A stretch of 64,000 nucleotides of DNA from Tidjanibacter sp. Its GTDB lineage: Bacteria > Bacteroidota > Bacteroidia > Bacteroidales > Rikenellaceae. The stretch's first letter is position 1, and each line of letters opens with the position of its first letter. The DNA lies in contig JAGBTK010000030.1 in the NCBI GenBank assembly GCA_017631375.1, forward strand, positions 50,263-114,262. Reading direction: 5' to 3'. The translations under genes and the position numbers were made by a program. Below the pieces are notes generated by a model, which saw only the letters and a list, made by a program, of their open reading frames with translations, was not told the origin of the DNA and ran no database searches. Positions 1 to 8,759 of the stretch are shown in pieces.

Positions 1-576
1 CTTGGTGGTGCGCTCGCCAATAGCCACAGTCTGGAAGTCGTGTGTGCCATCTTCGGATATTACCACCTCGGTAGCAACATTTTCGGGATTATTCTTATCG
101 ACAACCACTACCTGCTCACTGAAACACATAATGGTACCGACAATAATGCCCAAGCCCACTTGACCGATGACCTTGAACTTACCCTGTAAACCCTCTTTGT
201 GTTTGCGAAAGACCTTGATATAGTCGTCTGCAAAGCCGAGTATGCCAAGCCAGATGGTTGAGATAATCATCAGTTTGACATATATGTTCTGCAAGTCGCA
301 CAATAGCAGTACGGGAATCAGCACCGAGCCGAGTATGATGATACCACCCATAGTAGGCGTACCTTTCTTCTCGGTCTGACCTTCGAGACCGAGCTCGCGA
401 ATATCCTCACCAATCTGCTTCTTCTTCAGCCACTTTATCACCTTACCACCGAATATCATACCCAAAATAAGTGCAAGGATGATAGCGCCTGCCGAACGGA
501 ACGACAGATAACCAAACATACCCGCACCTGGGATATCCAAAAATCCTCCTAAGTATTCAACTAATGCCTTTAACAT
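1..576 (-). CDS. mraY: Phospho-N-acetylmuramoyl-pentapeptide transferase, partial
   Basis: MraY transfers phospho-MurNAc-pentapeptide to undecaprenyl phosphate at the inner membrane, giving lipid I. The N-terminal ~192 codons are present; the rest lies beyond the left edge. The start is ATG at 576, reading MLKALVEYLGGF. Visible family features are the motif KKGTPTMGG near residue 75, the FADDYIKV segment with the paired aspartates near residue 115, and several hydrophobic membrane spans. It begins 4 bases after the murE stop, so it is the distal visible gene of the dcw operon. Family assignment is firm; completeness cannot be judged. Confidence 0.95.
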   Translation of the reverse strand, partial: MLKALVEYLGGFLDIPGAGMFGYLSFRSAGAIILALILGMIFGGKVIKWLKKKQIGEDIRELGLEGQTEKKGTPTMGGIIILGSVLIPVLLLCDLQNIYVKLMIISTIWLGILGFADDYIKVFRKHKEGLQGKFKVIGQVGLGIIVGTIMCFSEQVVVVDKNNPENVATEVVISEDGTHDFQTVAIGERTTK

Positions 577-580
577 TTTT

Positions 581-2038
581 CTATTTGTTATTGTTCTCTT
601 TCTGTGTTAAAAATTCCTCCAGGTGTGCCTGATCCGAGAAAGGGTGTTTGGTCGAACCGATTATCTGATAATCCTCGTGACCTTTACCCGCAACCAAAAT
701 CACATCGCCTGCGTTGGCTGTCATAACTGCCGTGCGGATTGCCTGTGCTCGATCTGCTATGCAGAGGTAGTTGTTCTTGCCTCCCACTCCTGCTACCATC
801 TCATCAATAATAGCGTTGGGATCCTCCGAGCGTGGATTGTCGGAGGTAAAAATTACCATCTGCGACTTCTCAACCGCTGTTGTTGCCATCTCGGGGCGTT
901 TGGTGCGGTCGCGTTCGCCACCACAACCAACCACAGTGATAATTCTGCCACAAGGCTCCATCTCGATAATTGTGTCGAGTACCTTGTCAAGTGCATCGGG
1001 GGTGTGGGCATAATCGACAATGGCAGTCACTCCGCTACCCGATATCTGCTCAAATCGGCCCTTGACACTCTGCAACTTGCTCAACACCACCAGCAACTCC
1101 TCCTTATCTACGCCCAGAGCCGAGGCAATAGCATATACTGCCAGGATGTTCGAGGCGTTGAATTTACCGATAAGTCTTACCCAGAGCTGACGACCGTCTA
1201 TATCAAGTAACATACCTTCAAGTCCCATCTCCAATACTTTGCAGTTGTGGTCGCCCACGCCTCGTGTGGAAAAATATGTGTGGGCTGCCTTGCAGTTCTG
1301 GAGCATAATCTCTCCGTTGCGATCGTCGCCATTGACCACTGCTATCGCCTCGGCAGGGAGTTGATCGAAGAGGCGTTTCTTAGCCTTGATATACTCCGCA
1401 AAGGTCTTGTGGTAGTCCAGGTGATCGTGTGTGATGTTGGTAAATGCCGCAACCTCGTATCTTAAACCTGCAATGCGCTCCTGTACTATGCTGTGGCTGC
1501 TCACCTCCATAAAACAGTAGTCGCAACCCATCTCTACCATCTCTGCCAAAAGTCGGTTGAGGGTGAGAGGGTCGGGAGTTGTGTGTGTGGAGGGCTCGCT
1601 CACATTATGCAGACGATATACCACTGTCGAGATCAGTCCCGACTTGTAGCCCAGCCCCTCAAAAAGGTCATAGAGCAGAGTGGCAATTGTGGTCTTGCCA
1701 TTTGTGCCCGTTACGCCCACAAGGTGTAGTTTGTGGCTTGGGTTGTCGTAGAAGTTGGCTGCCGCCAATCCGAGTGCGTGATCTGCCGAGCCGACAACCA
1801 CCCAGGCTACTCCCTCGGCATGACTCTCCGGCAACTCTTCGCAGATGACTGCTACAGCACCACGCGCCACCACATCGGGGATATAGGTGTGACCATCGCT
1901 TACCGTGCCGCGTCGTGCCACGTAGAGCGATCCCGGCTCCGCTTTGCGGGAGTCAAAACAGATTGAGCCGACCTCCACCTCACCGTTACCGATGAGTGTG
2001 CGGTACTCTATCCCTTTGAGTATGTTGTTTAACTTCAT
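581..2038 (-). CDS. murE: UDP-MurNAc-tripeptide synthetase MurE, meso-DAP type
   Basis: A 485-residue cytoplasmic Mur ligase that adds the third stem-peptide amino acid to UDP-MurNAc-L-Ala-D-Glu. The ATP-binding motif GTNGKTT is at about residues 111-117, and VDYAHTPDAL near 341-350 begins the C-terminal domain. DNPR at about 400-403 is the signature of enzymes that add meso-diaminopimelate rather than lysine, so the organism should have a DAP-type wall. The length is normal. It starts 6 bases after the end of the upstream PBP gene and stops 4 bases before mraY, which indicates co-transcription. Confidence 0.97.
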   Translation of the reverse strand: MKLNNILKGIEYRTLIGNGEVEVGSICFDSRKAEPGSLYVARRGTVSDGHTYIPDVVARGAVAVICEELPESHAEGVAWVVVGSADHALGLAAANFYDNPSHKLHLVGVTGTNGKTTIATLLYDLFEGLGYKSGLISTVVYRLHNVSEPSTHTTPDPLTLNRLLAEMVEMGCDYCFMEVSSHSIVQERIAGLRYEVAAFTNITHDHLDYHKTFAEYIKAKKRLFDQLPAEAIAVVNGDDRNGEIMLQNCKAAHTYFSTRGVGDHNCKVLEMGLEGMLLDIDGRQLWVRLIGKFNASNILAVYAIASALGVDKEELLVVLSKLQSVKGRFEQISGSGVTAIVDYAHTPDALDKVLDTIIEMEPCGRIITVVGCGGERDRTKRPEMATTAVEKSQMVIFTSDNPRSEDPNAIIDEMVAGVGGKNNYLCIADRAQAIRTAVMTANAGDVILVAGKGHEDYQIIGSTKHPFSDQAHLEEFLTQKENNNK

Positions 2039-2044
2039 TTTTTT

Positions 2045-4267
2045 CTATATTTTGCTATTTTTCTTTTTGTTCTCTTGCGGTTTAGGCTCGGGGCGGGGTG
2101 CTAAACGAATTTTAGCCTTCTCGCCACTGAGGTATAACTCATCGGGCAGAGGAGTCTGCTCGATAACCTCGCCAATACCCTCAAACTCTACGCTCAATCC
2201 GTTGCGTTCGAGAGTGTAGATCGCATCTCTGAGTCCCATGCCCATCACCGAAGGCATTACCTTCCAATCCTTCTCGTAGAGCTCCATTGTGTCAATCACC
2301 TGCTTCGACTCTATGGTCTGCGGGGTATAGGGTTTTTGGCTTACTCCCAATTTTTGCTCGGCGACTAAGACCTGCTCGTCTGCACCCAACTTTACCACTA
2401 CCTCTGCGCCATTGCCGGAGGTGGGTGTTACGCGCTGACGCCACTCGTTGTCGAGAGCGTAGATTCGGTCTGTTATGGCCTTGAATACGGGACCTGCCAG
2501 AGTACCGCCATAATATGTGTTGCGTGAGCCGGGTGCGTGGTGGGTTTTGATTGCCACAATGCAGGTATATTTGGGCGACTCTGCAGGGAAATATCCTACC
2601 AGAGTTCCGAGATAGTCACGACCTCCGTCGCTGGCTGTGTAACCACCTGTCGCCTGTACCATCTGTGCTGTACCCGTTTTGCCCGCAACTCGGTAGTTGT
2701 CGTTTTTGAGCAGGGTTGCCGTGCCGTTCTCCACAACACCCTCCAGACACTCCCTGATTGCTGCAATTGTGGCGGGGGAGCAAATCTGCGGATTGATCAC
2801 ATTAGGCTCATACTGCTCCACCACCTCAGTTCCGTTTCTGAGCTCCTTGACGATGATCGGAGCGAATAGTTTACCGCCCGATGCTACGGCATTGTAGAGC
2901 ATAAGCGTATGCATAGGGCTGAGCTCCAGCGCATAACCGTAGGCCATCTTTGTCAGTGTCATATCATTCCAGTCATTGCGATGCCCCAGACGAGGATCCT
3001 TAATGATGGGCATATAGCCCTCGAATTGCTGAATGCTTGCCCTCTGGTTGATGCCGAGCGAATCAATAAAGTCGGTGAAACGGGTCTGATTTTCGCGATA
3101 TATATCCTCAATGCAACGTGCAAAACCGATGTTTGATGATTGCTCCATCATCTCCTTCACCGTCACTTTACCCACTGCGTGCGAGTCCTGAATAACCGAT
3201 TTATAAACAACAGCATTACCATCGGCATCGCAATCGACCATATCGGTAATCTTCATTCCTCCCTGCTCTAACATTGCCATAAGGCTCACCAGCTTGAATG
3301 TTGAACCCGGCTCGTTGCGCGAGAGTATGGCGTAATTGTAGTTGTCGGTAATTGAGCCGTCGCGGTTGTGTGTGAGATTTGCCATAGCGCGAATTTCGCC
3401 CGTAGCGACCTCCATTACCACTGCCGTGCCCCACATCGCCTGATTGTCGCTGAGTTGCTTACGGAGTGCTGTCTCGGCTACATCCTGCAAATCTACATCG
3501 ATGGTGGTTACCACATCGTAACCGTTCTGCGCCTCGCGATTTATGGTGTCGAGCACGGGAATCCAGGTGTTACCCACAAGTCTGACCGTCAGGTTCTGTC
3601 CGTCCACGCCGCTGAGCGCATCGTTGTAGTAGTACTCCAATCCGTGCGATCTGGGATTGCCGAGCGTGTAGCCTGCGAGTGTGCCGAACGGCTTGTAGCG
3701 CAGGGTATCCTTTGTAGATTTCATGCCACCAGCCTCCTCGTTTAACAGAGGGAAATTCTTGAGCCTGTCAAGCTCAATCTGATTTACCTTGTTTGCCAAC
3801 TCTATGTTGCGACGACCGCTGCCTGTTCCTCTGGCACGAGTGCGAATATCTCTGAGTTTGTTGACATAGTAGGCGCGTGACTCTCCGAACAGAGCCGACA
3901 AACTGTCAGCCAACGGAAAGAGGTTGGCGTTGAAGATTGAGTCGTTTAGTATAAAGTTGCCCTTTCGGTCGCGTATCGCCCAGTCAAGACGGATGTTGTA
4001 GTAAGGGGCGTCGGTGGCGAGTATCTTGCCGTCGTGGGAGAGGATATTGCCTCGCAGTGACTCTATTGGCTTGATCTTAAAGCACTTGCTTTCTGAAAGA
4101 TTGCTTAACGGTTTGCCGTTGGGACCATACTGAGTAGCAATAATCTGAATGGTAATGCCCAGGCCGAACAGAAAAAAGAATACATAAAGCCATCCAACAC
4201 GATTCAGAATGCTCTGCTTGACGTGCTGGGGATTTGGGTTGGCTGCTTTTATCCTCTTTTTACTCAT
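2045..4267 (-). CDS. ftsI: Division-type penicillin-binding protein (FtsI/PBP2B class) with PASTA domain
   Basis: A 740-residue class B transpeptidase that cross-links septal peptidoglycan. A single membrane span lies near residues 25-45 after a short basic cytoplasmic tail, followed by the PBP dimerisation domain. The transpeptidase motifs are all present: STFK at about 322-325 with the acyl-serine, SSN at about 377-379, and KTG at about 530-532. A C-terminal PASTA domain (VMPSVMGMGLRDAIYTLE onward) fits the PASTA-tailed FtsI of Bacteroidota. Its start overlaps the end of the FtsL-like gene by 8 bases, suggesting translational coupling and matched amounts of the two septal proteins. Confidence 0.95.
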   Translation of the reverse strand: MSKKRIKAANPNPQHVKQSILNRVGWLYVFFFLFGLGITIQIIATQYGPNGKPLSNLSESKCFKIKPIESLRGNILSHDGKILATDAPYYNIRLDWAIRDRKGNFILNDSIFNANLFPLADSLSALFGESRAYYVNKLRDIRTRARGTGSGRRNIELANKVNQIELDRLKNFPLLNEEAGGMKSTKDTLRYKPFGTLAGYTLGNPRSHGLEYYYNDALSGVDGQNLTVRLVGNTWIPVLDTINREAQNGYDVVTTIDVDLQDVAETALRKQLSDNQAMWGTAVVMEVATGEIRAMANLTHNRDGSITDNYNYAILSRNEPGSTFKLVSLMAMLEQGGMKITDMVDCDADGNAVVYKSVIQDSHAVGKVTVKEMMEQSSNIGFARCIEDIYRENQTRFTDFIDSLGINQRASIQQFEGYMPIIKDPRLGHRNDWNDMTLTKMAYGYALELSPMHTLMLYNAVASGGKLFAPIIVKELRNGTEVVEQYEPNVINPQICSPATIAAIRECLEGVVENGTATLLKNDNYRVAGKTGTAQMVQATGGYTASDGGRDYLGTLVGYFPAESPKYTCIVAIKTHHAPGSRNTYYGGTLAGPVFKAITDRIYALDNEWRQRVTPTSGNGAEVVVKLGADEQVLVAEQKLGVSQKPYTPQTIESKQVIDTMELYEKDWKVMPSVMGMGLRDAIYTLERNGLSVEFEGIGEVIEQTPLPDELYLSGEKAKIRLAPRPEPKPQENKKKNSKI

Positions 4268-4700
4268 TGCTTTGGCTCTTCGGGGTTGTTACTGTGGTTG
4301 CGGGGTGGGGTACTACATCTACTATCTTGGGCGGTGTCGAGGACTCCATAAGGGGCAGACCTCTGCGCTCAACCTCGTTGATGATATTGCTGTGGCGCGA
4401 GGCATTCATACGCATTGACGAAAATACCACTGCGCGCGAACGCTCTTCCTGTAACTCTATCTTCACTCCAATCTCTGTGCGTTGCAGATGTTGGTAGTGG
4501 AATACATAGGCGATGTAGGCTACAACCAATGCACAGCAGTAGAGAGCAAAGGGGTAGTGACTCCTCACTTTGTTCTCCACGAAAATCTCACCGGTGATGA
4601 TTTTGCCCGGCAGTGATTGTTTGTGGCGTTTACCCTTGCCGCTATTGGCAGCAAGGTCGCTTGCGATGTGGTCTTTGTAGTCTATTCTGTCGTCCTGCAT
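4260..4700 (-). CDS. FtsL-like divisome membrane protein
   Basis: A 146-residue protein with a basic, polar N-terminal cytoplasmic part (about 1-50), one membrane span (about 52-70, FALYCCALVVAYIAYVF), then a short predicted helical segment (QHLQRTEIGVKIELQEE) and a Pro/Thr-rich tail. This bitopic layout, between rsmH and the FtsI-type PBP, matches FtsL, which is too variable to recognise by sequence alone. In Bacteroidota the protein is often annotated as an FtsL-like hypothetical. The role in recruiting FtsI and FtsW is inferred from position and topology. Confidence 0.8.
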   Translation of the reverse strand: MQDDRIDYKDHIASDLAANSGKGKRHKQSLPGKIITGEIFVENKVRSHYPFALYCCALVVAYIAYVFHYQHLQRTEIGVKIELQEERSRAVVFSSMRMNASRHSNIINEVERRGLPLMESSTPPKIVDVVPHPATTVTTPKSQSNE

Positions 4701-4714
4701 CTCTTTTCTCTTTC

Positions 4715-5638
4715 TTAAAGTTTGCGTGCTATACGCAGTTTTGCGCTTCGCGAACGGGGATTGCGCTCTACCTCCTCTGCCGACGGTGCAATTGCCTTAC
4801 GGGTTACAACATCCCAGGGTGTGTTCGCCCTACCGTAGAAATCTTTTTCAACCGAACCGGAGAAATTTCCCGAACGGAAGAAGTTTTTCACCAATCGGTC
4901 TTCGAGCGAGTGGTAGGAAATGACGGCCAATACTCCTCCCGGTCGTAATACCTTCAGGCTCTGTTCGAGTGCCATTTTGAGTGCCTCCATCTCGCCATTT
5001 ACCTCGATGCGCAAGGCCTGGAAGAGCTTGGTGAGGAATTTATTGGCATCCTTCTTCGGGGTGCAGGGCTCAACAACAGCAATCAGTCCCTCGGTTGTTG
5101 TGATGGGGGCCTGTTCTCTTGCTCGTACAATGCACGAGGCGATTTTATATGTCGTCTCCAACTCGCCATATTGCTTAAAGATGTCTGCCAGCTGCTCTGC
5201 CGAGTAGGTGTTGATGAGGTCGGTTGCCGAGAACTCGCCTCGAGCATTCATTCGCATATCAAGCGCACCGCTGAAACGGAACGAGAAGCCTCGCTCGGGG
5301 GTGTCGAAGTGGTGGAACGATACGCCGAGATCGGCAAGTATTCCGTCCAATCCGTCCTCCTCGGGGTTGTTGCCCACTCCTCTCAATCGCAGTTGTGAAC
5401 GCAGATGTTTGAAATTGCTCTCAATGAAGATCAATCTGTCGTCATCGGGGATGCCCGCCTTTGTGTCGGCATCCTGATCGAAGGCGTAGAGTCTGCCCTC
5501 CTCACCAAGTGCCGAGAGGATAAGACGGGAGTGGCCGCCACCGCCAAAAGTGAGGTCGGCATAACGGCCATCAGGCTTTATTTCAAGCCCTTCGATGCAC
5601 TCTGTGGCAAGTGCCGGTATATGGTAAGGTTGAGTCAT
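4715..5638 (-). CDS. rsmH: 16S rRNA (cytosine(1402)-N4)-methyltransferase RsmH
   Basis: A 307-residue SAM-dependent methyltransferase (old name MraW) that methylates C1402 in the ribosomal decoding site. The SAM-binding motif ADLTFGGGGHS is near residues 28-38. ILADLGVSFHHFDTPERGFSFR and the C-terminal RPGGVLAVISYHSLEDRLVKNFF block are hallmark family motifs. The start is ATG at 5638. It is the first gene of the visible dcw operon, 14 bases before the FtsL-like gene. The usual mraZ neighbour is missing: the next gene upstream is ispF, separated by a terminator-like hairpin and a perfect inverted repeat. Confidence 0.97.
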   Translation of the reverse strand: MTQPYHIPALATECIEGLEIKPDGRYADLTFGGGGHSRLILSALGEEGRLYAFDQDADTKAGIPDDDRLIFIESNFKHLRSQLRLRGVGNNPEEDGLDGILADLGVSFHHFDTPERGFSFRFSGALDMRMNARGEFSATDLINTYSAEQLADIFKQYGELETTYKIASCIVRAREQAPITTTEGLIAVVEPCTPKKDANKFLTKLFQALRIEVNGEMEALKMALEQSLKVLRPGGVLAVISYHSLEDRLVKNFFRSGNFSGSVEKDFYGRANTPWDVVTRKAIAPSAEEVERNPRSRSAKLRIARKL

Positions 5639-5639
5639 T

Positions 5640-5666
5640 TTTACAAAGTATAAAATACTTTGTAAA
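5640..5666. repeat. Perfect 12-bp inverted repeat in the rsmH leader
   Basis: The arms TTTACAAAGTAT and ATACTTTGTAAA are perfect complements separated by AAA, and the repeat begins 2 bases upstream of the rsmH ATG. It could be an operator for a dimeric regulator of the dcw operon, or an mRNA hairpin that covers the start codon. It is very AT-rich and has no adjacent T-run in the leftward direction beyond the arm itself, so a terminator is less likely. Confidence 0.7.
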
Positions 5667-5671
5667 GGTAC

Positions 5672-5699
5672 GAAAAAAATCCGATAAATCGCTATCGGA
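5672..5699 (-). terminator. Terminator after ispF
   Basis: Read leftward, CCGATA-gcgatt-TATCGG is followed by a run of seven T. It lies about 60 bases past the ispF stop and would separate ispF from the dcw operon. The stem is only 6 bp, so strength is uncertain. Confidence 0.6.
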
Positions 5700-5760
5700 A
5701 CTCCTAAAAATGCTGTAAAATGTGATTTTATTTTATCGGCTTATATGTTGGCCGAGCAAA

Positions 5761-6249
5761 CTACTTCTCCTTTCTGCATATAAGCACTACAGCCTCGGCT
5801 GCGATACCCTCTTTTCTGCCCGTAAAACCGAGTTTCTCGGTAGTCGTAGCCTTGACCGACACGGCACCAATCTCCACTCCAAGATCCTCAGCAAGTGTGG
5901 CACGCATTGTGTCGATGTGGGGGCGAAGTTTGGGTGCTTGGGCAATCACTGTGCAATCCACATTTCCCACCTGATATCCCTCCTCATCAAGCAGTGCAAC
6001 CACCTTGCGGAGCAGTATTCGGCTGTCAATACCCTTCCACTGGCCGGCGGTATCGGGGAAGTGCAGGCCAATATCGCCAAGAGCGGCCGCTCCGAGCAGT
6101 GCATCACACAGAGCGTGAATCAATACATCGCCATCCGAGTGTGCCACAAAGCCGTGAGAATGAGGAATATCCACCCCACCTATACGCAGTCGCAAACCCT
6201 CTTCGAGGGCGTGAACATCGTAGCCGTGACCAACTCTGAACGGGAGCAT
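5761..6249 (-). CDS. ispF: 2-C-methyl-D-erythritol 2,4-cyclodiphosphate synthase
   Basis: A 162-residue enzyme of the non-mevalonate isoprenoid pathway that cyclises CDP-methylerythritol phosphate to MEcPP with release of CMP. It carries the zinc motif GHGYDVH near residues 8-14, [18 protein letters not shown] near 37-54, and the C-terminal [21 protein letters not shown] motif. The length is standard. The product feeds undecaprenyl phosphate synthesis, a loose functional link to the neighbouring wall genes. A leftward -7 element (TATTTTTG, 6290-6297) fits its promoter. Confidence 0.97.
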   Translation of the reverse strand: MLPFRVGHGYDVHALEEGLRLRIGGVDIPHSHGFVAHSDGDVLIHALCDALLGAAALGDIGLHFPDTAGQWKGIDSRILLRKVVALLDEEGYQVGNVDCTVIAQAPKLRPHIDTMRATLAEDLGVEIGAVSVKATTTEKLGFTGRKEGIAAEAVVLICRKEK

Positions 6250-6289
6250 TTTATTAGTTTATTATCGGGTAATAATGATTTTCTGAGCA

Positions 6290-6339
6290 CAAAAATAAGA
6301 AAAAGAGTTGACCGAAAGAGCACTTTTTATTAATTTTAC
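6290..6339. promoter_or_regulatory. Divergent ispF / pepD promoter region
   Basis: Leftward: TATTTTTG at 6297-6290, matching TAnnTTTG, for ispF. Rightward: TTG at 6309-6311, 20 bases, then TAATTTTA at 6332-6339 (7 of 8 to the consensus) for pepD. The assignments rest on the known Bacteroidota sigma-factor consensus. Confidence 0.5.
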
Positions 6340-6366
6340 GAAAATTTAATTAACAACATTGTAAAA

Positions 6367-7803
6367 ATGGCTGATTTGACTACACTTACACCTTCTCTCA
6401 TTTGGGAGATGTTCGACCAGATTACCCGAGTACCCAGACCCTCGAAACACGAGGAGCAGATCCGCGCCTGGTTACGTGATTTCGCTACCTCCCACTCGTT
6501 CGAATGGGAAGAGGACTCGACAGGAAATATTGTTATTCGTAAGCCTGCAACCGAGGGCTATGAGAATCACCCGACCGTGGTATTGCAGAGCCATATGGAT
6601 ATGGTTTGCGAGAAAAATTCGGCAGTCGAGTTCGACTTCCTCACCGAGCCTATCCGCACCCGTGTCGAGGAGGGATGGGTAAAGGCTGATGGTACCACTC
6701 TCGGTGCGGATTGTGGTATCGGTATGGCTGCACAACTTGCTGTGCTGCTTGATGATACGCTCCGTCACCCCGCTATTGAGGCACTCTTTACCGTTGATGA
6801 GGAGACAGGACTGACAGGTGCTTTCGGTCTGGCAGACGATATGCTTGGCGGTAAGTATCTGATTAACCTCGATTCGGAGGATGAGGGCGAATTGTTTATC
6901 GGTTGCGCGGGTGGTGTCGATACCGTTGTGCGCTTCCATTATGATCCTGCATCGGCACCTGCCGACTACCTTTGGTATAGACTTAATATCGGTGGTCTGA
7001 AGGGTGGTCATTCGGGGGATAATATCGACGACGGCTTGGGTAACTCCAACAAAATTATGGCTCGTATGCTGAAAGCGGGTGGACCAAAACTCGTTGTGGC
7101 TCAGATTGATGGCGGAAATCTTCGCAATGCAATTCCTCGCGAGGCTACTGCTTTGGTTGGTGTGCCTGAGGTGTCGCTGATGGTGCAGATGAGCCTTGTG
7201 GGTGATATGTGCAAGGCGGAGTTGCGCCACACCGATCCCGATCTTTGCTACTCGTTTGAGCCTGCGGAGGCACCCGATAAGGTGATTGAGCCTGCGGTGA
7301 TGAATAAAATTGTGCTCTCCATTCTTGGTTGTCCCAACGGTGTTTTGGAGATGAGTCGCACAATGCCCGGTTTGGTGGAGACATCGACAAATCTGGCTTC
7401 GGTGAAGATGCCTAATGAGAGCGAGATTGTGGTTACCCTTTCGCAACGCTCCTCGGTGGAGAGTGCTAAGTGGGCTGCTGCTCAGAGTGTTGGAGCGGTC
7501 TTTACCCTTGCGGGCGGAGAGGTTAAGCACGGCGAGGGTTATCCGGGCTGGGAGCCTAATCCCGATAGTGCGCTCGTGGCTGCTACTGTTGAATGCTACA
7601 AGGAGTTGTTCACAACCGAGCCTAAGGTAAGGGCTATCCACGCGGGCTTGGAGTGTGGTCTGTTCTTAGAGAAATATCCCCAGTTGGATATGGTGTCGTT
7701 TGGCCCCACATTGCGCGGCGTTCACTCGCCTGACGAGCGTTTGGAGATTGCATCGGTGGATAAGTTCTGGCGACTCCTCACCGCTCTGCTCGAGAAATTG
7801 TAA
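6367..7803 (+). CDS. pepD: Aminoacyl-histidine dipeptidase (M20 family, PepD)
   Basis: A 478-residue cytosolic zinc dipeptidase that cleaves dipeptides such as Xaa-His. It has the metal-binding motif SHMDMVCEKN near residues 76-85, GTTLGADCGIGMA near 109-121 and DEETGLTGAF near 140-149, the order seen in PepD. A large dimerisation (lid) insertion lies between the two catalytic halves. The length is typical. It stands alone, convergent with the lipoprotein hydrolase gene, and ends at a strong bidirectional terminator. Confidence 0.95.
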   Translation: MADLTTLTPSLIWEMFDQITRVPRPSKHEEQIRAWLRDFATSHSFEWEEDSTGNIVIRKPATEGYENHPTVVLQSHMDMVCEKNSAVEFDFLTEPIRTRVEEGWVKADGTTLGADCGIGMAAQLAVLLDDTLRHPAIEALFTVDEETGLTGAFGLADDMLGGKYLINLDSEDEGELFIGCAGGVDTVVRFHYDPASAPADYLWYRLNIGGLKGGHSGDNIDDGLGNSNKIMARMLKAGGPKLVVAQIDGGNLRNAIPREATALVGVPEVSLMVQMSLVGDMCKAELRHTDPDLCYSFEPAEAPDKVIEPAVMNKIVLSILGCPNGVLEMSRTMPGLVETSTNLASVKMPNESEIVVTLSQRSSVESAKWAAAQSVGAVFTLAGGEVKHGEGYPGWEPNPDSALVAATVECYKELFTTEPKVRAIHAGLECGLFLEKYPQLDMVSFGPTLRGVHSPDERLEIASVDKFWRLLTALLEKL

Positions 7804-7819
7804 CATATTGTGTGATAAT

Positions 7820-7858
7820 AAAATAGAGGGAGAGGCTTTGCGCCTCTCCCTCTATTTT
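7820..7858. terminator. Bidirectional terminator between pepD and hydrolase gene
   Basis: A near-perfect hairpin with 16-17-bp arms (AAATAGAGGGAGAGGC and its complement) and a TTTGC loop, flanked by A-run and T-run, 17 bases after the pepD stop and 16 bases before the convergent gene end. Confidence 0.92.
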
Positions 7859-7873
7859 TGTGTGCAGTGTATC

Positions 7874-8737
7874 CTACTCTCCGAAGAAGATATCGGCAGC
7901 CGAATGTGCCATCTTTTCCTCGTTGTGATCTACGCCCGGGCAGACAACTTTTGTCCATCCAAACTCCACTCCGAGCGAGTCGGCAAGGCTCTTGCCGTAG
8001 TCGTAGAAGGTGAGTCCTCGCTGGAAGCGGTTAATGCCCTGACGAACCGCCTCAGGAGTCATACGAAGACCATAATTGGGTATTGTATCTGCATCACCGA
8101 GCAGCAGTGTGATATCTCTGCCAACAAAGGTAGTTACATCTGCTCTCTCTTCGCAACCACCTGTTCCATAAGGAAATACTGCCTCGCTGTCGGGGAAGGT
8201 ATACCACCCTGCATTGGCTGCTGCGGCACGCTTAACTCTCTCCGAGGGGTGGAGCAGAAGCATACGATGCACAAATTGGCTGCCTGCCGAGTGACCGAAC
8301 AGATAGTACTTCTCAGCACGAATATCCCAACGGTCGCGCGCCTGCTCAAATATCGCATCCACAGCAGCAAAGAGCGACCTGCCTTCGGGACGATATGTGC
8401 CGTCAGGGTTTTGCAGACCGCCATAGAGATACTGTGAGCCGGGAAACTCCTCCATTGAGAATTCGGGGGCAATAATCACCACTCCATACTCCTCTGCTTT
8501 CTCTTTCCAATAACTTACCGCAGCCCACGGATCACGACCATTGCCGTGCATTGTAACTACAACATCCATCTTGCGAAGATCGCCCTCAGAGGGGAGATAG
8601 TAGTGAACATTTACGGAGTCGATATCGGAGAAGTCTGATATCGAAGCACGCCAAATTCCGGTGCCACGCTCAATCTCTGTCTTACACGAAAAGGCTGACA
8701 GCGCTACGGCTAAAATGAATAAAAATTTGATTTTCAT
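7874..8737 (-). CDS. Lipoprotein alpha/beta-hydrolase (PHB-depolymerase/esterase-like)
   Basis: A 287-residue predicted lipoprotein: the signal peptide ends in LSAFSC with the lipid-anchored Cys at about residue 18. The fold signature includes an oxyanion-type HGNGRD (about 64-69), the nucleophile elbow GHSAGSQ (about 145-151), an acid candidate in LLGDADT, and the catalytic His candidate in VDHNEEK near the C-terminus. This is the pattern of the poly(3-hydroxybutyrate) depolymerase/feruloyl esterase-like family. The substrate is unknown. It lies 22 bases after the TolC-like gene and is probably the last gene of the metal efflux operon, though a role in efflux is not evident. Confidence 0.8.
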   Translation of the reverse strand: MKIKFLFILAVALSAFSCKTEIERGTGIWRASISDFSDIDSVNVHYYLPSEGDLRKMDVVVTMHGNGRDPWAAVSYWKEKAEEYGVVIIAPEFSMEEFPGSQYLYGGLQNPDGTYRPEGRSLFAAVDAIFEQARDRWDIRAEKYYLFGHSAGSQFVHRMLLLHPSERVKRAAAANAGWYTFPDSEAVFPYGTGGCEERADVTTFVGRDITLLLGDADTIPNYGLRMTPEAVRQGINRFQRGLTFYDYGKSLADSLGVEFGWTKVVCPGVDHNEEKMAHSAADIFFGE

Positions 8738-8759
8738 TTGTTTAGGTGTTTGATTGTGT

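Noticed and set aside
6472-7641. A long minus-strand frame (389 codons) across pepD
   Set aside because: It is the antisense shadow of a well-matched PepD gene and has His/Thr/Leu-heavy composition with no family motif.
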